From NCBI GenBank assembly GCA_910577665.1, contig CAJTOJ010000056.1:1-12850 (forward strand): a stretch of 12,850 nt of DNA, in the 5' to 3' direction. Shown one piece after another: positions 5,354-11,523 of this stretch. Every line of letters starts with the position of its first letter. Within the stretch, counting starts at the first letter, position 1. A program made the position numbers and the translations under genes. This DNA comes from an uncultured Acetatifactor sp. (lineage in GTDB: Bacteria > Bacillota > Clostridia > Lachnospirales > Lachnospiraceae). Below the pieces are notes generated by a model. The model saw nothing but the letters and a program-made list of their open reading frames with translations, was not told the origin of the DNA and searched no databases.

Positions 5354-6694
5354 ATGGACTTGTTTGAATATATGCGTACTTCCAATATGGAGAAGGAATC
5401 ACCGCTGGCAGCACGGATGCGGCCCAGGACACTGGACGAGGTGATGGGACAGGAACATATTGTGGGGAAGGACAAGCTGCTGTATAGGGCAATCCAGGCA
5501 GACAAGATCAGCTCCGTGATCTTCTATGGACCTCCCGGCACGGGCAAGACCACCCTGGCCCGGGTGATTGCAAATACCACCAGTGCGGAATTTACCCAGA
5601 TCAATGCCACTGTAGCAGGCAAAAAGGATATGGAGGAAGTGGTAAAGAAAGCCAAGGATCTCCAGGGCATGTATGGGAAACGCACCATCCTTTTCATAGA
5701 TGAAATCCACCGTTTCAACAAGGGACAACAGGACTATCTGCTGCCTTTTGTGGAGGATGGCACCTTGATCCTGATCGGGGCCACTACGGAAAATCCCTAT
5801 TTTGAGGTAAACGGGGCGCTGATTTCCCGATCTATCGTTTTTGAATTGAAGCCGATCCCGGTGGAGGCTGTGAAGGAACTGCTGAAGAAGGCAGTCTATG
5901 ACAAGGACAGGGGGATGGGGACTTATGATGCGGTTATCGAGGAGGATGCGCTGGATTTCCTGGCGGACCTTGCCGGCGGGGATGCCAGACATGCCTTGAA
6001 TGCATTGGAACTGGGTATCATGACTACAGGAAGGGGTGTGGACGGAAAGATCCACATTACCTTGAAGGAGGCCCAGGAATGCATTCAGAAACGTGTCATG
6101 CGCTATGACAAGACGGGTGATAACCATTATGACACGATATCGGCCTTTATCAAGAGTATGCGCGGATCCGATCCGGATGCGGCAGTCTATTATCTGGCCA
6201 GGATGCTTTACGCCGGGGAGCAGGTGGCATTTATTGCCAGACGGATCATGATCTGTGCTGCAGAGGATGTGGGAAATGCGGATCCCAATGCCCTGGTGGT
6301 GGCCACCAGCGCTTCCCTGGCAGTGGAGCGCATTGGCATGCCGGAGGCCCAGATCATCCTGGCCCAGGCGGCAGCCTATGTGGCCTGTGCTCCCAAGAGC
6401 AACGCCAGCAGCGGGGCCATTTTTAAGGCCATGGAGGTGGTGGAACGCATGGGCAACCTGCCTATTCCAACCCACCTGCAGGATGCCCATTATAAAGGCG
6501 CCGCAAAGCTGGGGCATGGGACGGGATATAAATATGCCCACGATTATCCCAATCATTATGTAAAGCAGCAGTACCTGCCCTATGAACTGGACGGGCAGGA
6601 ATTCTATCGGCCTACAGGGAACGGGTATGAGGCGAAGATCCGGGAACATATGAAACATCTGAAAGAGGAGGCAGGAGACAGGGGGGAAGTCTGA
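5354..6694 (+). CDS. rarA: Replication-associated recombination protein A (RarA/MgsA), AAA+ ATPase
   Basis: 446 residues, full family length. RarA is a clamp-loader-like homotetrameric AAA+ ATPase that acts at stalled replication forks and duplex ends and interacts with SSB. The N-terminus carries PLAARMRPRTLDEVMGQEH (17-35). Walker A GPPGTGKT lies at 59-66, Walker B LFIDEIH at 113-119 followed by the family mark RFNKGQQD, sensor 1 GATTENP at 142-148, and the arginine-finger SRS near 158-160. The C-terminal tetramerisation part contains RGSDPDAAVYYLARML and the typical APKSNAS. The final stretch PTHLQDAHYKGA with HDYPNHYV is also characteristic. All catalytic residues are present. It is second in a unit with the NYN-LOTUS gene; its own SD is weak, which suits translation following the upstream gene. 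Confidence 0.96.
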   Translation: MDLFEYMRTSNMEKESPLAARMRPRTLDEVMGQEHIVGKDKLLYRAIQADKISSVIFYGPPGTGKTTLARVIANTTSAEFTQINATVAGKKDMEEVVKKAKDLQGMYGKRTILFIDEIHRFNKGQQDYLLPFVEDGTLILIGATTENPYFEVNGALISRSIVFELKPIPVEAVKELLKKAVYDKDRGMGTYDAVIEEDALDFLADLAGGDARHALNALELGIMTTGRGVDGKIHITLKEAQECIQKRVMRYDKTGDNHYDTISAFIKSMRGSDPDAAVYYLARMLYAGEQVAFIARRIMICAAEDVGNADPNALVVATSASLAVERIGMPEAQIILAQAAAYVACAPKSNASSGAIFKAMEVVERMGNLPIPTHLQDAHYKGAAKLGHGTGYKYAHDYPNHYVKQQYLPYELDGQEFYRPTGNGYEAKIREHMKHLKEEAGDRGEV

Positions 6695-6762
6695 AGGCCT
6701 GGTATCGGAAGGCTGGTGTGGGATGTCTGTCTGAAGGCCTGGATGTTGCGGTGAAAAGGCTG

Positions 6763-6795
6763 ACCCGGAAGCATGTCCTAGAACAGTTCCCGGGT
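6763..6795. terminator. Possible bidirectional hairpin between rarA and the DUF4364 gene
   Basis: ACCCGGAA (6763-6770) pairs with TTCCCGGGT (6787-6795) with one bulge. It overlaps the last codons of the minus-strand DUF4364 gene. On the minus strand a TTTT follows after a few bases; on the plus strand there is no T-run. Its place between convergent genes suits termination, but the structure is modest. Confidence 0.35.
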
Positions 6796-7293
6796 TAAGT
6801 ATTGATAGATCTGCTGGTTTTTGGACTGCCAGTTGTCGCAGATGGAGGCAGCCATCTCCTCAGTAGGTACGGACAGGGTCAGATCCACCAGACGGATGCC
6901 CCTGTCCTTGGCCACCAGATGGGCTTCAAACTCTCCGGAGGTGGATTTGTAATAATCTCCCAGCACAGAGACTTCATTGCGCAGTGTGTATTCATTTTCA
7001 CGGAAATAGGTGTTGATCTCCTGTGTGATGGCATCATTGATGCGATTCTGGAAAAAGTGCAAAGTCTCCTGGCCTTCGGCGGTGATGCGCAGATGGGTGC
7101 GGTTTCGGATCGTTTCGGAGAGGATCATACCAGAATCCGTCAGTTCATTGATGACCTGCTGGAGGGTTAGGAAATTGGTATATCCCTTTTCCAGGACAAA
7201 ATCGCTGACCTGTGCGGTGGTCATGGGAAAAGAAACCCTGTTCAGCATATAGAGTACAATCAGTTTATAAAGAGTCAAAGGGTCTTGCAGCAT
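6778..7293 (-). CDS. DUF4364 family protein (winged-helix-like)
   Basis: 171 residues, matching the DUF4364 family (PF14277) found mainly in Clostridia. Residues 1-75 look like a winged helix: DPLTLYKLIVLYMLNRVSFP, then TTAQVSDFVLEKGYTNFLTL, then a helix with QQVINELTDSGM and a wing with THLRITAEGQETL. The C-terminal half (about 80-171) mixes a helix with a strand-rich part (GEFEAHLVAKDRG, VDLTLSVPT) and ends in a helix with NWQSKNQQIYQYL. A transcription-regulator role is suggested by the fold alone; no target or ligand is known. SD AAAGGA lies 8 nt before the ATG. It lies 66 nt downstream of the radical SAM gene on the same strand and may share its transcript. Confidence 0.85.
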   Translation of the reverse strand: MLQDPLTLYKLIVLYMLNRVSFPMTTAQVSDFVLEKGYTNFLTLQQVINELTDSGMILSETIRNRTHLRITAEGQETLHFFQNRINDAITQEINTYFRENEYTLRNEVSVLGDYYKSTSGEFEAHLVAKDRGIRLVDLTLSVPTEEMAASICDNWQSKNQQIYQYLTRELF

Positions 7294-7359
7294 AAAATTA
7301 TCCTTTCAGAAGAAGTTAGTTCTTAATCTTTGTAAATTCCCAAACGATCCATTGCAGTG

Positions 7360-8448
7360 TCAGTCTGGTGAAGATATCGGAAAAGGTGTCTTAGGACTTG
7401 TGTAGAGATGTCCCTGCCAGGTATTCCTGGTGCGCATGAGATGATGGAGGTCATTCAGGACCTTCTTTTTGTTGCTGCTCCATTTCGGGGCAATCAGAAG
7501 CTTTTTCGGACCATCTCCTGTCACCCTGTGGATTACAATGCAGGGAGATAGATGTTCCAGGCAGGAGATCACCATATCCAGATAATCTGCCTTGGACAGG
7601 GTGCAAAAGCCTCCGTCCAGGTATAGGTCTGCCAGGTCTGTTCCGCGAAGCACATGGAGTAGCTGGAGCTTGATCCCGAAAGGAGCCAGGGAATTCAAGT
7701 ACTCTATGGTCTGAAGCATCTGTGCAGGTGTCTCCCCTGGAAGTCCCAGAATCACGTGAACAATGACGGGGATATGGGCTGCCTGGAGCCTGCGCATGGT
7801 TGAGGCGAAAACGGACAGCGGATACCCTCTCCGGATCAAGGAGGCAGTCTCCTGGTGGATGGTCTGTAGTCCCAGTTCTATCCAGATGAATTTGTCCGGA
7901 TAGCGCATTTTGAGGGAACAGAGCAGTTCCATGACGGAATCCGGCAGACAGTCGGGGCGGGTAGCAATGGATATCCCGCAGACCAAAGGCGTTTCTAAAG
8001 CATTAGTGTACACCTGTTCCAGGTAGGAAAGCGGGGCATAGGTGTTGGTGTATGCCTGGAAGTATGCGATGATGCAGGGCTGGGAAGGAGCGGCAAGGCG
8101 TTTCACAGCCCATTTTTGCGAGAGCAGTGCCAGGCCTGCTTGAAGCTGTGTGGAGATGTCGCTGCAGGCTGCGTTATATCTGCCTCTGGCATCATTCCCG
8201 TAAGCCGCGCTGTTTCCGCATATTACACCATCCGCAACGGTTGTGCCAGATCCGGCCACATCAACTGCAAAATCCCCACTTCCTCCCGCACTACAGAAGA
8301 TGCAGCCCCGCGTGTCCAGGGTACCGTCCCGGTTGGGACATGTCATATGGGCGTTCAAGGCCACTTTATAACATTTGTGATGAAAAGTATTCTTGCAGTA
8401 GGAATCCAGGGAATAGTAGAGTTTGCCATGCCAGTTGGGAGTGTCCAT
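7360..8448 (-). CDS. TIGR01212 family radical SAM protein (YhcC-like)
   Basis: 362 residues from ATG 8448. The radical SAM [4Fe-4S] cysteines are C37, C49 and C52 in TCPNRDGTLDTRGCIFC, the spacing typical of the YhcC/TIGR01212 group rather than CX3CX2C. Other family marks are the N-terminal YKVALNAHM, YFQAYTNTYAP (129-139), GISIATRPDCLP (158-169), WIELGLQT (189-196) and HVILGLPGETP. The group has been linked to tRNA modification or assembly chemistry, but the substrate here is not certain. An unusual segment of roughly 30-35 residues (about 62-98, rich in G, A, S and D) follows the FCSAGGSGDF motif, where relatives are normally compact. The frame extends upstream to a GTG at 8478, but AAGGAG (8456-8461) lies 7 nt before ATG 8448, which decides the start. 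Confidence 0.9.
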   Translation of the reverse strand: MDTPNWHGKLYYSLDSYCKNTFHHKCYKVALNAHMTCPNRDGTLDTRGCIFCSAGGSGDFAVDVAGSGTTVADGVICGNSAAYGNDARGRYNAACSDISTQLQAGLALLSQKWAVKRLAAPSQPCIIAYFQAYTNTYAPLSYLEQVYTNALETPLVCGISIATRPDCLPDSVMELLCSLKMRYPDKFIWIELGLQTIHQETASLIRRGYPLSVFASTMRRLQAAHIPVIVHVILGLPGETPAQMLQTIEYLNSLAPFGIKLQLLHVLRGTDLADLYLDGGFCTLSKADYLDMVISCLEHLSPCIVIHRVTGDGPKKLLIAPKWSSNKKKVLNDLHHLMRTRNTWQGHLYTSPKTPFPISSPD

Positions 8449-8455
8449 ACCAGAT

Positions 8456-8461
8456 CTCCTT
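8456..8461 (-). promoter_or_regulatory. Ribosome binding site fixing the radical SAM start
   Basis: AAGGAG inside an AAAAAGGAG run, 7 nt before ATG 8448. It argues against the upstream GTG at 8478, which has no SD. Confidence 0.75.
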
Positions 8462-8525
8462 TTTGAGGATAATTCCACGGAAAATCATACAAAACAGGTC
8501 ATGCCTCGGTTTAGTGTAAGAGATT

Positions 8526-8551
8526 CGGGGTCAAAATACCTTTTGCCCCCG
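8526..8551 (-). terminator. Hairpin after malic enzyme
   Basis: On the minus strand CGGGGGCAAAA pairs with TTTTGACCCCG across a 4-nt loop, with one mismatch. It lies about 20 nt past the malic enzyme stop and upstream of the radical SAM gene. There is no strong U-run, so termination may be partial or the hairpin may protect the 3' end of the transcript. Confidence 0.5.
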
Positions 8552-8571
8552 ATGTCATCTGTGTAAAAATG

Positions 8572-9726
8572 TTACGGACGTACATTGCGTTTAACAGCTT
8601 CTGAAACACATTCTGCTACCTTGGGATTAAAAGCTTCCGGCATAATATTGTCTTCCCGGAGTTCTGCATCGGGAACCAGACCTGCGATGGCTTCTGCGGC
8701 AGCCAGCTTCATTTCCTCCGTGATCTGGGTGGCGCGGGCTTCCAGGGCACCCTTGAAGATACCCGGAAAGGCCACCACATTGTTCACCTGGTTGGGGAAA
8801 TCACTGCGGCCTGTTCCTACGATCCTGGCCCCTGCGGCTCTGGCGATGTCCGGCATGATCTCCGGCACGGGGTTTGCCATGGCAAAAAGGATGGAATCCT
8901 TGTTCATGGAGGAAACCATTTCAGGGGTCACAATACCTGGTGCAGACACTCCAACGAAAATATCGGCATCTTTCAAGGCATCTGCCAGGGTACCTGTGGC
9001 ACCTTCCAGATTGGTGACCTGGACCATTTTCTCCTGCATCCAGTTCAGCCCTTCTGTCTTTTGGGAGAGAATCCCTGCCTTGTCACACATTGTGATGTGG
9101 GGGAAGCCATAGGACAAGAGCAGCCTGGTTATGGCCACACCGGCACTGCCAGCGCCGTTAACCACTACCCGGCAGTCTTCTTTTTTCTTTCCCACTACCT
9201 TTAGACTGTTGATGATGCCGGCCAGCACCACAATTGCGGTACCGTGCTGGTCATCATGGAAAACCGGAATATCCAGAGTGGCCTTCAGCCGTTCCTCAAT
9301 CTCGAAACAGCGGGGGGCACTGATGTCCTCCAGGTTGATGCCTCCAAAACCAGGTGCCAGCCAGGTAACAGCCTTGATGATTTCTTCCGTATCCTGGGTA
9401 TCCAGGCAGATGGGGACAGCATTGACCCCTCCGAATTCCTTGAAAAGGACTGCTTTCCCTTCCATTACAGGCATGGCGGCATGGGGACCGATGTTTCCCA
9501 GGCCGAGGACAGCGCTACCGTCAGATACCACTGCCACAGTGTTGGCTTTCATGGTATACTGATAGGCGGCTTCCTTGTTCTGGGAGATGACTTTACAGGG
9601 TTCGGCTACGCCAGGGGTGTAAGCAATGGCAAGATCCTCCCGGGACTGGACAGGCGCCTTGGAGACAGTCTCCAGTTTGCCGTTCCATTTTTTGTGCATT
9701 TCCAGTGCTTTTTCGTTGGTGGTCAT
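8572..9726 (-). CDS. Malic enzyme, NAD(P)-dependent (oxaloacetate-decarboxylating)
   Basis: 384 residues, the usual length of the short bacterial form. It oxidatively decarboxylates L-malate to pyruvate and CO2, feeding pyruvate and reduced cofactor in the cytosol. The catalytic tyrosine is Y36 in LAIAYTPGVAEPC and the catalytic lysine K91 in MEGKAVLFKEF. Metal and substrate residues include E133 and D134 in INLEDISAP and D158/D159 in PVFHDDQHGT. The Rossmann motif NGAGSAGVA spans 190-198. An aspartate at the end of the second strand (D215, in ITMCDKAG) hints at NAD rather than NADP; this is inference. The open frame extends to 9828, but the first 34 residues run into promoter sequence. ATG 9726 has an AGAGGT SD and matches the family N-terminus (ALEMHKKWNGK). 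The first gene of a minus-strand series. Confidence 0.95.
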   Translation of the reverse strand: MTTNEKALEMHKKWNGKLETVSKAPVQSREDLAIAYTPGVAEPCKVISQNKEAAYQYTMKANTVAVVSDGSAVLGLGNIGPHAAMPVMEGKAVLFKEFGGVNAVPICLDTQDTEEIIKAVTWLAPGFGGINLEDISAPRCFEIEERLKATLDIPVFHDDQHGTAIVVLAGIINSLKVVGKKKEDCRVVVNGAGSAGVAITRLLLSYGFPHITMCDKAGILSQKTEGLNWMQEKMVQVTNLEGATGTLADALKDADIFVGVSAPGIVTPEMVSSMNKDSILFAMANPVPEIMPDIARAAGARIVGTGRSDFPNQVNNVVAFPGIFKGALEARATQITEEMKLAAAEAIAGLVPDAELREDNIMPEAFNPKVAECVSEAVKRNVRP

Positions 9727-9786
9727 GATGTACCTCTTTTCCTTGCTGAATATTTCAAAATAGAACTTGATGGATTGACTATAAGT

Positions 9787-9815
9787 ATCATATAATAGAT
9801 AAGGTTTGTTCGCAA
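9787..9815 (-). promoter_or_regulatory. Promoter of malic enzyme
   Basis: On the minus strand TTGCGA (9815-9810), a 17-nt spacer and TATGAT (9792-9787), about 60 nt upstream of ATG 9726. This placement also shows that the longer reading frame starting at 9828 is not the real protein. Confidence 0.6.
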
Positions 9816-9847
9816 GTTTTTTCTGCATAACCGGGACAGAATCGGAT

Positions 9848-9976
9848 CAACTATCGTTACTGTTCGCCGGGGTATCGCCGCGAGGTGCTTTCACGCGTCT
9901 TTTGTGTGACAAACCCGAGACTGCATGTGCATCGTGTTGCTGAGAGCGGCGTAGCCGTGAACAGCAACCAACTATC
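9848..9976. mobile_element. MITE-like element (copy C) with 8-bp target duplication
   Basis: The body (9856-9968, 113 bp) starts GTTACTGTTCGCCGG and ends GCCGTGAACAGCAAC, giving terminal inverted repeats of about 10 bp with one mismatch plus further weaker pairing inward. A perfect 8-bp direct repeat, CAACTATC, lies immediately outside both ends (9848-9855 and 9969-9976). Its interior matches the inverted 1383-1491 copy and, in its left half, the 2976 copy. It is inserted between the malic enzyme promoter and the start of the membrane protein at 9999. It has no transposase; the apparent N-terminal extension of the downstream ORF (from 9885) is just translation of the element. Confidence 0.75.
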
Positions 9977-9998
9977 TGAAAGGAAATGGGAATCTGGG

Positions 9999-11267
9999 AT
10001 GTATCGAAACATATTTGTCAAGATCAGGGATTGTATGATACTGCTGTGTATAGGGGCGCTGCTTGGGGTGGCGGGTCTGTATCTGGTATATTGTATTCCA
10101 ACAGCACCTATGAAAGAGCATATTCGTGATTCCATTCCCATGATAAAAAAAGAATTTGAACATTTTAATGTGGTTGAAGGATATCCAGGATCCCTGCCTG
10201 GTAATTTTACAGATTGTCTCATGCTGGAACATGCTGTTTATGATCCGGGTGAACATACAGTGCTGGAACAGATTTTAAACATGTATCGCGGAGAAAGCAG
10301 TGAAGGGGATGGCTGGTCACCGGGACATTCTCTTGTGGATTACCTGGAGGGAAAAGAGCAGCCAAGAGAAGTTGAATACGCCAGGTACTGGCATGGATAT
10401 CTGCTGGTCTTGAAGCCTCTGCTTTATATGACGAGTGTCAATTCCATCCGCGTCATGTCATCTGCCATCCAGCTTATTTTAGTTGGGCTGGTGGTGTCCG
10501 CCTGCGGAAGACGAAGGGAATTCTTCTTAGGGACGGCGTTCCTTCTATCGATCCCCTTTTTGTATTATTTCAGTCTGTATACATCTTTATCGCTAAGCAT
10601 TTGCTTTTATCTGACAATGGGACTGATCCTGGTACAATTAAAAGCAGACGAAAAGATCCGGAACCGGGGGAGATATGGAGAGTTTTTCTTAATTGCAGGT
10701 ATGCTGACAGCCTATTTTGATTTCCTGACATATCCATTGATTACATTGGGCTTTCCGCTTTGCATCTGTATGTATTTGGACAAAAAGGGAGAGAAACTCT
10801 TTCAAAAGGTGTTATGTTACAGTGTTGAATGGGGAATAGGATATCTGGGATACTGGGCCTTGAAATGGGTAATAGCCGATATTTTAACCGGAAGCCATGT
10901 GATTCTAAATGGACTACAGACGATTTTCATAAGAAACAGTTCGGCATCGGGCCAAAACAGGGTGACAGGGTTTTTCTCTGTGTTAAAGCAGAATATAAGT
11001 GTGTATTGCAATTGGGGATTTTTCTTGTTGGCTGCTGGAATTGGTATCTGGCTGCTGTGCGTTCTGTGGAAGCAACGGAAAAACAGGAGCAAACATGCAA
11101 TTGCCCAAAGCAGTGTTTTTATATGGATTGCAGCCTATCCATTTCTGTGGTTTCTTTTGGTGCAGAATCATTCGGAACAACATTGGATGTATACATGCAA
11201 GATTCTGTCTGTGACGGTATTTGCGCTGATTTGCAGTGTGGGCAGATTATGCAATAAGCAGGGTTAG
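9999..11267 (+). CDS. Polytopic membrane protein of unknown function (possible GT-C-like)
   Basis: 422 residues. An N-terminal helix (about 10-33) is followed by a large likely extracytoplasmic loop of about 110 residues with PGNFTDCLMLEHAVYD and YARYWHGYLLVLKPLL. About eight further hydrophobic helices follow; one segment reads AYFDFLTYPLITLGFPL, and the C-terminus is short and basic. The layout of first helix, long loop with an acidic residue (D in NFTD), then many helices resembles lipid-linked-sugar glycosyltransferases of the GT-C fold or GtrII-like proteins, but no diagnostic motif secures this. Start ATG 9999 is chosen because codons upstream lie in the mobile element. The SD is weak (AAAGGAA at about 9979, somewhat distant). 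It converges with another glycosyltransferase-like membrane protein, hinting at a cell-surface polysaccharide locus to the right. Confidence 0.7.
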   Translation: MYRNIFVKIRDCMILLCIGALLGVAGLYLVYCIPTAPMKEHIRDSIPMIKKEFEHFNVVEGYPGSLPGNFTDCLMLEHAVYDPGEHTVLEQILNMYRGESSEGDGWSPGHSLVDYLEGKEQPREVEYARYWHGYLLVLKPLLYMTSVNSIRVMSSAIQLILVGLVVSACGRRREFFLGTAFLLSIPFLYYFSLYTSLSLSICFYLTMGLILVQLKADEKIRNRGRYGEFFLIAGMLTAYFDFLTYPLITLGFPLCICMYLDKKGEKLFQKVLCYSVEWGIGYLGYWALKWVIADILTGSHVILNGLQTIFIRNSSASGQNRVTGFFSVLKQNISVYCNWGFFLLAAGIGIWLLCVLWKQRKNRSKHAIAQSSVFIWIAAYPFLWFLLVQNHSEQHWMYTCKILSVTVFALICSVGRLCNKQG

Positions 11268-11277
11268 GGGAAAATGA

Positions 11278-11475
11278 TTCCCGCAGGCAATGAGAAAAGC
11301 GGCGGCGCAGCAGACATTTGGCGAATGCCGCCAGGGGTGCGTAGCGCTGGTGGCGCATGATCAGCACCGACCGAAGCAAAGCGAAGACCACATACCCCGC
11401 AGCTTGCTGCGTTGCAAGTTTGATGCCCCGTCAGCCTGCTGCGGGGTTGTTGACTGCCGGTCGGACAGTGAAGCT
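11278..11475. repeat. GC-rich intergenic block with nested inverted repeats
   Basis: This gene-free stretch between two AT-richer genes is full of complementary segments. CCGACCG (11367-11373) pairs with CGGTCGG (11458-11464). Inside it ACCCCGCAGC (11394-11403) pairs perfectly with GCTGCGGGGT (11438-11447), forming nested stems. To the left, TGCCGCCAG and CTGGTGGCGCA (about 11327-11356) form another stem, and GCGGC/GCCGC segments near 11300-11330 pair too. Short ORFs on both strands here have no recognisable product. It could be an intergenic repeat, a structured RNA or a decayed insertion; the sequence alone does not decide. Confidence 0.5.
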
Positions 11476-11482
11476 ATATATT

Positions 11483-11523
11483 GCAGAAAACGGAACAATC
11501 CCCATGATCATTCCGTTTTCTGC
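11483..11523. terminator. Bidirectional terminator between convergent membrane-protein genes
   Basis: GCAGAAAACGGAA (11483-11495) and TTCCGTTTTCTGC (11511-11523) form a perfect 13-bp stem with a 15-nt loop, followed on the plus strand by TTTTGAT. The right arm encodes the last residues of the minus-strand gene, whose stop lies in the loop, so one palindrome serves both transcripts. Confidence 0.75.

Noticed and set aside
5399..6658. A 419-codon open frame on the minus strand opposite rarA
   Set aside because: It is the antisense shadow of a complete, motif-perfect rarA; its translation is rich in H, G and I with no recognisable domain and it has no SD.
8449..8478. GTG start ten codons upstream for the radical SAM protein
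   Set aside because: No SD precedes it, while ATG 8448 has AAGGAG at ideal distance and gives the family-typical N-terminus.
9727..9828. N-terminal extension of malic enzyme by 34 residues
   Set aside because: It would cover the promoter (9787-9815), does not match the family N-terminus, and ATG 9726 has its own SD.
9885..9998. N-terminal extension of the membrane protein at 9999
   Set aside because: It lies inside the MITE-like element and its flanking duplication; a normal membrane-protein N-terminus starts at ATG 9999.
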